A stretch of 64,000 bases of DNA. Source: Pandoraea anhela (GTDB lineage: Bacteria; Pseudomonadota; Gammaproteobacteria; Burkholderiales; Burkholderiaceae). A program made the translations under genes and the position numbers. The stretch is taken from assembly GCF_902459655.1 (NCBI RefSeq), contig NZ_CABPSB010000014.1, positions 93,790 through 157,789 on the forward strand, in the 5' to 3' direction. The notes beneath the pieces were generated by a model. That model searched no databases, was not told where the DNA came from, and saw nothing but the letters and a program-made list of their open reading frames with translations. Below are positions 44,117-52,381 of this stretch, piece by piece (the first letter of the stretch is position 1; each line of letters begins with the position of its first letter).

Positions 44117-45059
44117 AGTCCACCTCGCCGACGACCTCACGAATCGGGAACACGGGGCCTTCACGGCACACGCGCAGGAATTGCTTGTCGCCGTCGCAAT
44201 CGAACAGACGCACGCACGATAAGCACACGCCCATGCCGCATGCCATGCGTTGCTCCATCGCGACTTCGGCGCTCATGTGCGGATACGCGTCGACCACGCG
44301 CTGGAGCAACATCAGCAGACGATGCGAGCCGCAGGTGTAGACGGCGTCGTGCGGTTTGGCGTCGAGCAGGGCGCGCACGCGCGGCGCCAGTCGCTCGACG
44401 GCCGACGAGCCGTCGCTGTCGAACACGCAATGCACATCGGCCTGCGCGCGCGCCTCGGGGGAGCGCAGGAACGCGTCGCGCATCAGATCGACCTCGCTGC
44501 GCGCCGACATCACCACCGTCAACTGCAACCCGGCGGCGGCGGCGCGTTGCACCAGCGGCGCCATCGTCGCGAGTCCAACGCCGCGCGCGACGAACATCAC
44601 ACGCTTCCAGTCGGTGTTGAACGTGAACGTATTGCCCAGCGGGCCGACGATATCGAGCGTCGCCCCTTCGGCGAGCGTGGCTAGCGCACGAGTGCCGACG
44701 CCCGTCACGTTGTAGAGAAACTCGATGGTGTCCGGCTCGGGACCCACGCCGTAGACGCTCATCGGACGCAGCAGGAACGGCGTTTCACTGTCCGTGACCG
44801 GGCACTTCAATTGATAGAACTGCCCGGGGTGCGTTGTCCGTGCGATGTTCGCGTCGGCTTGCAGACGCAGATAACGATACCGTGCGTTCACGGCGTGACG
44901 ACGGAGCACACGGCAGCGATGCGTGGCGACGCTCGGTGGGGTCGCCGCGCCGCACGTCGCGTCGGCGGTGCGATGCGTATCGCGTGCATGGCCTGGGGGC
45001 GGCGGCGCTGGTGCGACCGCACGAGGGACGTTGGGGAACGTCAGAGAAACGACAGACAT
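44109..45059 (-). CDS. Dihydroorotate dehydrogenase electron-transfer subunit-like (PyrK)
   Basis: The 316-residue protein has a ferredoxin-reductase-type FAD/NAD module (GQFYQLKCP, LLRPMSVYGV, VGPLGNTF, RGVGLATMAPLVQ). The PyrK 2Fe-2S motif follows at Cys274, Cys279, Cys282 and Cys298 (CGMGVCLSC ... VCREGPVF). It is longer than typical PyrK because of a Pro/Arg-rich 50-residue N-terminal extension. It passes electrons between NAD and the PyrD-like subunit. The frame is open far upstream through the MFS gene, but the ATG at 45059 marks the real start, and coding character begins only after it. Confidence 0.87.
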   Translation of the reverse strand: MSVVSLTFPNVPRAVAPAPPPPGHARDTHRTADATCGAATPPSVATHRCRVLRRHAVNARYRYLRLQADANIARTTHPGQFYQLKCPVTDSETPFLLRPMSVYGVGPEPDTIEFLYNVTGVGTRALATLAEGATLDIVGPLGNTFTFNTDWKRVMFVARGVGLATMAPLVQRAAAAGLQLTVVMSARSEVDLMRDAFLRSPEARAQADVHCVFDSDGSSAVERLAPRVRALLDAKPHDAVYTCGSHRLLMLLQRVVDAYPHMSAEVAMEQRMACGMGVCLSCVRLFDCDGDKQFLRVCREGPVFPIREVVGEVDFG

Positions 45060-45100
45060 GGCGTCTCCGAATAGTGGGGGGGCGGGCAATGCCGGCGGTG

Positions 45101-46369
45101 TTATTCGAGTTCCGCGCCCTTGAGCTCGGGAATCAGGAAGCGCGTGGCGATCATGTCGAGCACGTAGAGGCCGGCGAGCAGCGCAATGGCGATCTGGAAC
45201 GAGTAGCGCGTGGCGAGTGCGCCGACGACGAGCGGGCCGAGCCCGCCGATGGCGCGTCCGATGTTCCACAGCACGTTCTGTGCAGTCGCGCGCGCCGCCG
45301 TGGGATAAGCCTCCGACATGAGCGTGCCGTACCCGCCGACCATGCCGTTCACGAACATTCCCATGAACGCGCCCGCGAACAGCATCACGGTCGGGTCGGT
45401 CAGTTGCGAGTACAGGATCACCATGACGACCGCGCCCGCCTGATACAGCAGGAACGTGGGACGACGGCCGATGCGGTCGGCCAGTTGGCCGAAGGCCCAG
45501 ACACCGAACATCATGCCGATCACCGTGGCGGCGGTCCAAAGCCCGGACTTCGTCAGCGAGAAGCCGAGCTTCTGCGACAGGAACGTCGGCAGCCAGATCA
45601 TGATGCCGTAGTAGCCGAAGTTCTGTACCGAACACAGGATGACGATGCCCAGACTCACCCGTGTGGTGCGGGCGTCCTTCACCAGCAGACGGAACGCGTT
45701 GGCGCTGACGGGTTGCGGCGTCGTGTCCGTGCGCCGCACGAACACTTCCGGTTCGTGCAGCTTGTTGCGCAGCACCCATGCGACGAGCGCCGGCAGCACG
45801 CCCACGACGAACATGCCGCGCCAGCCGATGTACATGAGCAGCAGGGGCGTGAGCAGTGCGGCGGCGAGGACGCCCGTCTGCCAGCCGAGCGCGACGTAGG
45901 ACGATACGCGTGCCCGCTTCGATGCCGGCCAGGCTTCTGCCGCGAGCGCCATGCCGATACCGAATTCGCCCCCCAGGCCGACGCCGGCGATCGTGCGATA
46001 GACCAGCAAATCCCAGAAACCCTGCGCCAGCGCGCACAGGCCCGTGAAGACTGCAAACAGCAAAATCGTCCACGTCAGCATGCGCACGCGGCCGTAGCGG
46101 TCCGATAGTGCACCGAACAGAACGCCGCCGGCCACCGCACCGATCAGCGTCCACGTCACCAGTGCGCCGGCTTGCCCCGCCGTGAGGTGCAGGCCGATCG
46201 TGATCGCCGGCAGCATGAAGCCGAGAATCAGGAGATCGAAGCCGTCCATCGCATAGCCGATGGCGGAGCCTGCGAGCGCCTTCCACGCGTACGGGGTGAC
46301 GGTGTCGTCACCTCCTTTGGACGAGGCGCCCGCGTGGTGCGCACTCGACGTGTTCAGGTTAGCTTCCAT
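45101..46369 (-). CDS. MFS transporter, AAHS-like organic-acid carrier
   Basis: The 422-residue carrier has twelve helices. MFS signatures are GALSDRYGRVRML after helix 2, VYRTIAGVGLGGEFGIGMALAAEAWP and LADRIGRRPTF in the second half. The start region GYAMDGFDLLILGFMLPAI is typical of aromatic-acid/dicarboxylate symporters such as NanT or BenK-like proteins. It is the first gene of the putative pyrimidine-catabolic operon and is preceded by one of the three shared palindromes. Orotate or a similar cyclic acid would fit; this is inference. Confidence 0.9.
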   Translation of the reverse strand: MEANLNTSSAHHAGASSKGGDDTVTPYAWKALAGSAIGYAMDGFDLLILGFMLPAITIGLHLTAGQAGALVTWTLIGAVAGGVLFGALSDRYGRVRMLTWTILLFAVFTGLCALAQGFWDLLVYRTIAGVGLGGEFGIGMALAAEAWPASKRARVSSYVALGWQTGVLAAALLTPLLLMYIGWRGMFVVGVLPALVAWVLRNKLHEPEVFVRRTDTTPQPVSANAFRLLVKDARTTRVSLGIVILCSVQNFGYYGIMIWLPTFLSQKLGFSLTKSGLWTAATVIGMMFGVWAFGQLADRIGRRPTFLLYQAGAVVMVILYSQLTDPTVMLFAGAFMGMFVNGMVGGYGTLMSEAYPTAARATAQNVLWNIGRAIGGLGPLVVGALATRYSFQIAIALLAGLYVLDMIATRFLIPELKGAELE

Positions 46370-46442
46370 GATCGGTTCCCGTGGGAGACGCTTGCCCGCG
46401 CGATGCCTCGCGCATCGGCAATCGTTAAATTGTCGATATCAG

Positions 46443-46462
46443 TTGTCTATATTTTTAGACAA
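46443..46462 (-). promoter_or_regulatory. Shared operator, copy 1 (MFS operon)
   Basis: TTGTCTA / TAGACAA arms with a TATTTT spacer. The inner 16 bases GTCTATATTTTTAGAC match the palindrome at 46824 and the copy at 48212. It lies 74 bases before the MFS start. On the minus strand, TTGTCT could serve as the -35 box, which suggests repression by occlusion. Confidence 0.8.
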
Positions 46463-46485
46463 TCGAAAGAAAAAAATGCGTGGCG

Positions 46486-46809
46486 TTACGCGTCGACCTC
46501 GGTCGTCGACTGCGCGGCGACATGGTTGAGCGTGGCGAGGAAACTGGCGTCCGATTCGGCAGCCGCCTCGCGTAGCATGCGCGCGTACGTTTTGGTGCGT
46601 GCGAGGAAGGCGTGAAACGTGTCGCCGCTGATGGCAATGCCGGACTGTCGCTCTGCTAATGTCTGCGCTGCCTGAGCGAGCAGCAGCAAGGCGGCGGATT
46701 CGCGCGTGGCGGTGCGCGACGCATGCAGACAGCGCGCGGCGAAATCCTCGATGTCGGACAGACCGACGGTGTCGCGCTGTAACCAGGCGCATGCAAGTTG
46801 CAGATCCAT
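46486..46809 (-). CDS. Small helical protein of unknown function in the pyrimidine regulon
   Basis: The 107-residue, soluble, mostly helical protein reads MDLQLACAWLQRDTVGLSDIEDFAARCLHASRTATRESAALLLLAQAAQTLAERQSG and so on. ATG 46809 is preferred over an ATG four codons earlier because GGAG lies six bases before it. The shared palindrome lies 15 bases before the start, so its expression should follow that of the MFS operon and the porin. It lies between the two in the same orientation. I do not recognise the family. Confidence 0.65.
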   Translation of the reverse strand: MDLQLACAWLQRDTVGLSDIEDFAARCLHASRTATRESAALLLLAQAAQTLAERQSGIAISGDTFHAFLARTKTYARMLREAAAESDASFLATLNHVAAQSTTEVDA

Positions 46810-46823
46810 CGTGTGCTCCATCT

Positions 46824-46839
46824 GTCTAAATATTTAGAC
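46824..46839 (-). promoter_or_regulatory. Shared operator, copy 2 (perfect palindrome)
   Basis: GTCTAAATATTTAGAC is perfectly self-complementary over 16 bases. It is placed immediately before the ribosome site of the unknown gene at 46486-46809 and overlaps its probable -10 region. Confidence 0.82.
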
Positions 46840-47012
46840 TAACTGAACCCAAAAAACGGGCAAGGTGAAAATATTCCGGGCTAACCCTGATGTGGCGGGC
46901 TGCGAGGGCCGTGCAAAACCGCAGAAATCGCGCGGGCCGTCGGGGGAGGCGATGGCGGCGCAAGACACCGGCGGGCGACGTCTGCCCGCCGTGCGCGTGG
47001 CGATGCGCGGTG

Positions 47013-48065
47013 TCAGAAGCGCACGCGCAAACCGGCGCCGTAGGTCTGTCCCGTCGACATATCGCTCATATGGTCGTATTTGTAAGCGACGTAGACGTCC
47101 GTGCGCTTGGACAGCAGGTAGTCGTAACCGAGCGCCCATGTGGTGCGACGCTGGTTGTCGCCCGATCCGTTCGCGCCGGTGTAGGCGACCGAGGCGAGCA
47201 CGTTGCCCGGACCGACCGGCACCGATGCGCCGAGTTGCCCCGTGTTCGCATGGAAGTTACCGCTGACCGCCTGGCTGGCGACGAGCATGTACTGCGCGAA
47301 GAGCTTCACGACGGACAAATCGTACGAGAGGCCGAGTTGCACCGTGTTCTGGTTCGTCAGACCGGTCACGCCCGGCAGTTGCGCGCCGAAGTCGCCGGGG
47401 GTGGCGCTGAAGTTCACGTATTGATAGTTGAGGGCCGCTGCGAAGGGACCGTTGGCGTATGTCAATGCAGCCGCCCACTTCTTGGCGCTGTGATCCGACG
47501 CGCTGTTGCCCGTGGCGTAGAGCAGCGTACCGGTGAGACCGGCGTAGCTCGGCGTGGTGTACGCCACCGCGTTGTTCCAAGCCGAATCGCCCACCACGCC
47601 TTGCGTCCCCAGCCCCTTGTAGGTGTGGAAGACCATCGGCGAGAACGTGTACGAGTTGTTGAACGGATTGAACTGGATCGTCGCGAGGTACATCGGCGTA
47701 GTGATCCGGCCCAGGCGTAAGGTCCCCAGCGTGGTGTTGGACAGCCCCACGTAGGCGTTGCGCGAGAAGAAGCTGTCGCCCGAGAAACGGCCGTACGTGC
47801 CGTTGTTCGGCTGGAAGTAGCTCTCCAGCACGAACAGCGCGCTGTTGCCGCCGCCGAGGTCTTCCGTGCCCGCCATGCCCCAGTACGAGGTCGTCATACC
47901 GCCGCCTTGCTGCACGGCAGCGGCATGGCCCCCGGGCGCCTTCACCGAGCCGACGTAGGCGTCTGCCAAACCGTAGAAGCTCACGCTCGATTGCGCATGT
48001 GCGGTGCCCGCGAGTGCGACCGCGCCCAATGCGGCGGCGCCAGCCACCTTGTGCCAGGTTTTCAT
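47013..48065 (-). CDS. Gram-negative trimeric porin
   Basis: The 350-residue porin has a signal peptide ending AGTAHAQ and a mature start SSVSFYGLADAYVG. The block DLGGGNSALFVLESYF is present, as is the C-terminal phenylalanine (RVRF). AGAGGG before the second of two adjacent ATGs favours 48065 over 48068. It is divergent from the XRE regulator and shares the palindromic operator of the MFS operon. Outer-membrane uptake of the catabolic substrate is the likely role. Confidence 0.93.
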   Translation of the reverse strand: MKTWHKVAGAAALGAVALAGTAHAQSSVSFYGLADAYVGSVKAPGGHAAAVQQGGGMTTSYWGMAGTEDLGGGNSALFVLESYFQPNNGTYGRFSGDSFFSRNAYVGLSNTTLGTLRLGRITTPMYLATIQFNPFNNSYTFSPMVFHTYKGLGTQGVVGDSAWNNAVAYTTPSYAGLTGTLLYATGNSASDHSAKKWAAALTYANGPFAAALNYQYVNFSATPGDFGAQLPGVTGLTNQNTVQLGLSYDLSVVKLFAQYMLVASQAVSGNFHANTGQLGASVPVGPGNVLASVAYTGANGSGDNQRRTTWALGYDYLLSKRTDVYVAYKYDHMSDMSTGQTYGAGLRVRF

Positions 48066-48211
48066 CATTCCCTCTTTGTTCGTATAAATTTCTGGACGGC
48101 GCGCAGACTATGACCTCTGACACGTCGGGGCATCCCTCACCGGAGCGCGAGGCCGCGTGCGAGTCGCGGCTGTCTCACGAGGCGGGGTTCCGTGTCTGGC
48201 ATCGTGCGGAT

Positions 48212-48227
48212 ATCTAAAAAATTAGAC
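48212..48227. promoter_or_regulatory. Shared operator, copy 3 (porin / XRE regulator)
   Basis: ATCTAAAAAATTAGAC matches the palindrome at 46824 in 12 of 16 positions, including the whole TAGAC arm. It continues into AATCGGAAA, much as copy 1 continues into AATCGAAAG. It lies in the divergent region, 147 bases before the porin and 274 bases before the regulator. Confidence 0.75.
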
Positions 48228-48500
48228 AATCGGAAAAATATTCCGCTCATGGAAGTGTGGCGTGCGTGGCACGGCGAGGTATCGGTACCGACGTGCCACG
48301 CGTTGCCGCTCGGGCAGGGCGGGTGACCGGTATAATCCCGGCACCGCAATCTAGTGCCCGATGCCGTCCACGGCCATCCGGGACGATCTGTGACGACTGA
48401 CGACGCCTGGCGACCATCGCCGGCATCGCGCACCGATGGGCACGGATGTGCACGGATGCGCACGGATGCGGTATCCACGAGGTATTCGACAGGGGGCGAT

Positions 48501-49415
48501 TTGACTCGAGTTGCAACGACATCCCGGGCGCCGCGAGGCGCGCGCTTCAATTTCCGAGCCATTGGCGAGCGCCTGCGCGCCTATCGTCTGGCAGCGGAGT
48601 TACGCAGTGAGGATGTTGCCGAGCAGCTCGATATCTCGCGTGCGGCGATTTACAAGCTCGAGCGCGGCGAGATCGTCAAGATCGATACGCTGGAGCGACT
48701 CGCGGCGCTGCTGGGCGTGTCGCTGGCCAACCTGCTCGGCGTGGAAGTCGAATATCACGATTCGGCAGTGAGCTACTTCGAGCGCATGCGCCAGTTGGAG
48801 AGTCGTTCGGAGCGCATCGTGGCGCATTTCGACCCGATCTCGTTTCTGCTCACGTCCGACGATTACGACGGGTGGCTGCGTCATATGCTCGCGGAGAGCA
48901 TTCCGCCAACGCTCGCCGACCGGCATTGGGAAAACACGATCAATCGCGTGCTGGGCATCTTGCAGGAGCGCAAGTCGAGTTTCTCGCGTCATCGTCTGGC
49001 GGTCACGAGTCTGATCGGACTGCGCCAGATCGAGCAATTCCTGCATCACGGATTGGTCGGACGGTTGGGCCTGCCCCCGGGGGTGCAGCTCGAACGGAAG
49101 ATGGCCGCACGTCGCGAAGTGGCGCGCATCGTCGAATTTCTCGAAGCCGACACGACCGGTGTGCAGATCGGCATCGTCAGCGACAACATGCCCAACGAGA
49201 CGTTTCAGATTCTCGAGGCGCAAGGTGAAGCGTACGTGGCCGTCTCGCCGTTCCGTCTGGGTGAGTTGCCGAACCTGCGCACCGGTATCGCGACGATCAC
49301 CACGTCGCCCGACGGCGTGGGCATGTATCGCGCCATGATCGATCGTCTGTGGGCCGACTCCGCCAAGGGAAAAGAGGGCGCCGCCTTGCTCGGTCAGTTG
49401 CTCGCGCGTTTCTGA
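48501..49415 (+). CDS. XRE-family transcriptional regulator of the pyrimidine cluster
   Basis: The product has 304 residues if it starts at TTG 48501, which follows AGGGGG at good spacing; the frame is open to 48354 but without conserved sequence. The helix-turn-helix spans about 21-80 (AIGERLRAYRLAAELRSEDVAEQLDISRAAIYKLERGEI). A C-terminal half of about 200 residues follows, with no domain I can name (VQIGIVSDNMPNETFQILEAQGEAYVAVSPFRLGELPNLRTGIATITT). The latter region may bind the effector. Position next to copy 3 of the shared palindrome makes it the best candidate for the regulator of the three sites. Confidence 0.88.
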   Translation: MTRVATTSRAPRGARFNFRAIGERLRAYRLAAELRSEDVAEQLDISRAAIYKLERGEIVKIDTLERLAALLGVSLANLLGVEVEYHDSAVSYFERMRQLESRSERIVAHFDPISFLLTSDDYDGWLRHMLAESIPPTLADRHWENTINRVLGILQERKSSFSRHRLAVTSLIGLRQIEQFLHHGLVGRLGLPPGVQLERKMAARREVARIVEFLEADTTGVQIGIVSDNMPNETFQILEAQGEAYVAVSPFRLGELPNLRTGIATITTSPDGVGMYRAMIDRLWADSAKGKEGAALLGQLLARF

Positions 49416-49596
49416 TGTTTCTGATGTTTCCGCTCGCGCACGATGTGCCGCGCCGAGGCGCGCCGTCGCTCGCGTAGATGAGTCACCTGAGTCGGTGCCA
49501 CAAAACGAAGCCATCCCCCACAATCGAAATCCGCTTGCCCCGATCCTGACTAGTCTCCGTGCCCGAAGGTCATCCGGCCTTGTTCACAGGAGATGA

Positions 49597-51111
49597 ATGA
49601 TGGGAACACAATTCGGAGGAATATCGGGCGCGTCTTCGGCGCCTGTCCTCATCAGCGGCCAACGGCTGTCTGGCGAATGCGATCCGAGCTTCGGGTCCGA
49701 CTTCGCGAGACTCGGTGCCGTGCCCGCGAAGGTCGCCGGGGTGTCCGGCAAGCCGTGGCAATCGTATCCGGAGCGCCGACGTACGATGCAGGATTGCGAC
49801 GGCCTGTCGTTCGCACGCTGGCAGGCGTGCCGCGATGCCGAGCGACTGATGGCCGACGATCTGATGGGGCGGCCACTGGTCCCCCAGCCCGTGGGCGAGC
49901 GTCTCGAGCGCTGGCATACCTTGTTTCAGCAGGGTATCGAGCGCGACGTCCTGTTCGAAGACCGGCGTACCGAAGCCATGCGCCAGGCGCGTTACGGTGT
50001 TCCGCCGACACCGCTGCCGTTCATCCGTCAATTCGATCCGGTGCCGGTCGTCGATCAACTCGTCGAGATCGCGCACGTGAACGAGGAGATCGATCGTATG
50101 GGGACGATCGTCGGGCGCGTGCCCAAGGGGGAGGCGAGGGCGATGGCGCACCACAGCCTGCGCGAGATCAAGAAGATGCGCGACACCATGCTCGTGCTCA
50201 CGACGACGCAGCACGAACGAACGTTCAACAAACTCCGAGTCGAGCGCAATCTGCTGATCGCGCTCAACGACATGGCTCGCGAAGCCCATCGCGAAATGTC
50301 CAACGGTGGCGCCGACATACCCCTGCGGCTGAAGGTGCGGGGCGATAAAGTGATCCTCAAGCCGGCAACGTCGAAATCCCGTTTTCAGAAAAACCATATC
50401 CGTGCGCGCAACGACGCCGCGCGTCTGGCGTTACTGCTCGGCTATCCCGCAGGCAGGCCGGTAACGTTGTCCGATATCCGGGAGCGGGGCTTCGGTCTGT
50501 ACGAGTATTCGACAGTGTTGCACAGCGCGAAGACCGTATCGCCCGAGCGTACGTCGTCCTGGCTGGGCATGCGGGCGCTGGAAATCGACAACTGGAAGCA
50601 CGTCGCTCGCGGGTTGCAAAACGATCTCAGAGAGACCAATGGCGGCCGTATGTTGGGGGTGTTGCCCGCGCCGTCCCCCGCAGTGCACGACGATAGTCGT
50701 TTCGAGGAGACCGACAATGCGCCCCGCATGACTGGCGCTTCGAGCGTATCCGAGGAGGACATGACCGATGCGGTGCCGACGCAGACGCTGCCGAAGCAGG
50801 TCGACCCCCACGGGGCTGCGGCACCGGCGGTGGTCCCGGCCACGTCGTCGGCCGCGCGAGCGCGGCAGGTCGGGCAGGTCGGGCAGGTCGGGCAGGTCGG
50901 GCAAAGCGGGCAAAGCGTGCAAGCGGCGCGCCGCCAGCAGTTCATCGAAGCGTTCCTCGGGTCGCATCCCGGCAGGAGCGGACGTCTGAGCACGATTCTC
51001 GAACGGCCCTCGTTCGCCGAGCAACGCGAGCAGATGGCGTCGCTGCGCCGGGCATCGACGTCATCCGCGCCCGGTCAGGCGGTGCTGCTGCCGGCAGGTG
51101 CGTCCGAATAG
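49597..51111 (+). CDS. 504-residue protein of unknown function
   Basis: The large soluble protein has no signal peptide or membrane helix. The N-terminus is Ser/Gly-rich (MMGTQFGGISGASSAPVLISG), the middle is helical with many charged residues (about 150-260, VNEEIDRMGTIVGRVPKGEARAMAHHSLREIKKM), and the C-terminal part carries a VGQ repeat (ARQVGQVGQVGQVGQSGQS) from six 9-bp units at 50866-50919. AGGAG precedes two adjacent ATGs. A flexible Ser-rich N-terminus and lack of known domains resemble secreted effectors, but no secretion genes are present here. It is a single gene with its own terminator. Confidence 0.7.
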   Translation: MMGTQFGGISGASSAPVLISGQRLSGECDPSFGSDFARLGAVPAKVAGVSGKPWQSYPERRRTMQDCDGLSFARWQACRDAERLMADDLMGRPLVPQPVGERLERWHTLFQQGIERDVLFEDRRTEAMRQARYGVPPTPLPFIRQFDPVPVVDQLVEIAHVNEEIDRMGTIVGRVPKGEARAMAHHSLREIKKMRDTMLVLTTTQHERTFNKLRVERNLLIALNDMAREAHREMSNGGADIPLRLKVRGDKVILKPATSKSRFQKNHIRARNDAARLALLLGYPAGRPVTLSDIRERGFGLYEYSTVLHSAKTVSPERTSSWLGMRALEIDNWKHVARGLQNDLRETNGGRMLGVLPAPSPAVHDDSRFEETDNAPRMTGASSVSEEDMTDAVPTQTLPKQVDPHGAAAPAVVPATSSAARARQVGQVGQVGQVGQSGQSVQAARRQQFIEAFLGSHPGRSGRLSTILERPSFAEQREQMASLRRASTSSAPGQAVLLPAGASE

Positions 51112-51306
51112 TCCGAATCGTCCGAAGCGCCAGAGTCGCCCGATGCGATGGCGCTGCGAACGGGGGCCAGACCCAAGACGTATCGCCCCGTGGCGCCGCC
51201 TTCGGACACGCCGCCACCGCTGCCGCTGACGCCGCCACCTGACGAAACGTAAGTTGTCCTCTGCGTCGGACCCGTGCGGATCGTCGGACGCCCGGCCCGC
51301 CGACAC

Positions 51307-51337
51307 AGGCCGCCTCGATCTCGTGGCGGCCTTTTTT
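51307..51337 (+). terminator. Terminator of the 504-residue protein gene
   Basis: AGGCCGCC / GGCGGCCT stem with a ten-base loop and T run, about 195 bases after the stop codon. The bases between and after (51112-51655) hold no gene; 51410-51520 is AT-rich. Confidence 0.8.
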
Positions 51338-51480
51338 CATGGTGCGTCACGGCGCGCATTCCGCGGATTTCGAGTGGTCTCGCCGCCCGCTCACGACGCC
51401 GCGTATTTTGTTGGGCAAAACCTTTCGCGCACGCGTAATAGTAAATATTTTAATTATCTGCAAGCCTTTTCAATCAATAA

Positions 51481-51499
51481 GTTGCGTGTTTAACGCAAC
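51481..51499. promoter_or_regulatory. Inverted repeat before the flavin dehydrogenase operon
   Basis: GTTGCGT / ACGCAAC arms with a GTTTA spacer lie in the AT-rich region 157 bases before the first gene of the dehydrogenase operon. It may be an operator. Confidence 0.4.
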
Positions 51500-51655
51500 A
51501 GACTCTTTCTTTGCTATGTAGGGAACTTGTCAGTAGAATGGCCGCGTCGTTAATTGCGCTACGCGAGGTGAATAGCCTGTCAGGTTTTCTTCACGCATGG
51601 CGAGCCACCGCTTGACTGTCATGCGTGATTCGTCCCCCACAAAACGGAGAACTCC

Positions 51656-52378
51656 ATGTCACAGGACAAGGAACCGCGCCGGCGCTTTTTGCGTCAGGTG
51701 CTGGCGATCGTGCCTGCCACCACGCTCGCCACCGGTGCGACGCTTACGCAGTCCGCTTGCAGCAGCGAATCCGCTGCGCCCGCTGCCGCCGCGGGCAAAT
51801 CCTACGAGCCCAAATACTTCACGGCCGACGAATGGCGTTTCGTGAACGCTGCCGTCGACCGACTGATTCCCGCCGACGACCTCGGTCCCGGCGCACTACA
51901 AGCCGATGTGCCTCAGTTCATCGATCGTCAGATGGAAACGCCGTTCGGTCACGGCAAGCTCTGGTACATGCAGGGGCCGTTTCACCCCGACCAGCCGCCC
52001 GAGATGGGCTACCAACTGAGTCTTGTGCCGCGCGACATCTATCGTCACGGCATTGCGGCTTGCGACGCCTACTGCAAGAAGCGCTACGACAAGGTGTTCG
52101 CCGATCTCGACCACGCCACGCAGGAAGCTGTGCTCGGCGATCTCGAACACGCGAAGATCGAGTTCGACAGCGTGCCTGCGCGCACCTTTTTCTCCTATCT
52201 GCTCGCCAATACCAAGGAAGGTTTCCTCTCGGATCCGATCCACGGCGGCAACAAGGACATGGTCGGCTGGAAACTCGTCGGCTTCCCCGGCGCGCGTGCC
52301 GACTTCATGGACTGGGCCGACCAGCCCAACGTCAAGTATCCGTACGGGCCCGTGTCGATCTCGGGAAAGCGGGGCTAA
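51656..52378 (+). CDS. Gluconate 2-dehydrogenase subunit 3-type (small) subunit
   Basis: The 240-residue protein has a twin-arginine signal (RRRFLRQVLAIVPATTLATG) and the subunit-3 domain (FVNAAVDRLIPADDLGPGALQADVPQFIDRQM). It carries no cofactor itself but is needed for export and maturation of the flavin subunit, which has no signal of its own. ACGGAGA precedes the ATG. The flavin subunit gene follows after three bases. Confidence 0.92.
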   Translation: MSQDKEPRRRFLRQVLAIVPATTLATGATLTQSACSSESAAPAAAAGKSYEPKYFTADEWRFVNAAVDRLIPADDLGPGALQADVPQFIDRQMETPFGHGKLWYMQGPFHPDQPPEMGYQLSLVPRDIYRHGIAACDAYCKKRYDKVFADLDHATQEAVLGDLEHAKIEFDSVPARTFFSYLLANTKEGFLSDPIHGGNKDMVGWKLVGFPGARADFMDWADQPNVKYPYGPVSISGKRG

Positions 52379-52381
52379 TTC

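Noticed and set aside
45060-46286. Upstream extension of the PyrK-like frame through the MFS gene
   Set aside because: The frame is open only because of high GC. The MFS protein in the other frame is fully conserved-looking, and PyrK homology starts after 45059.
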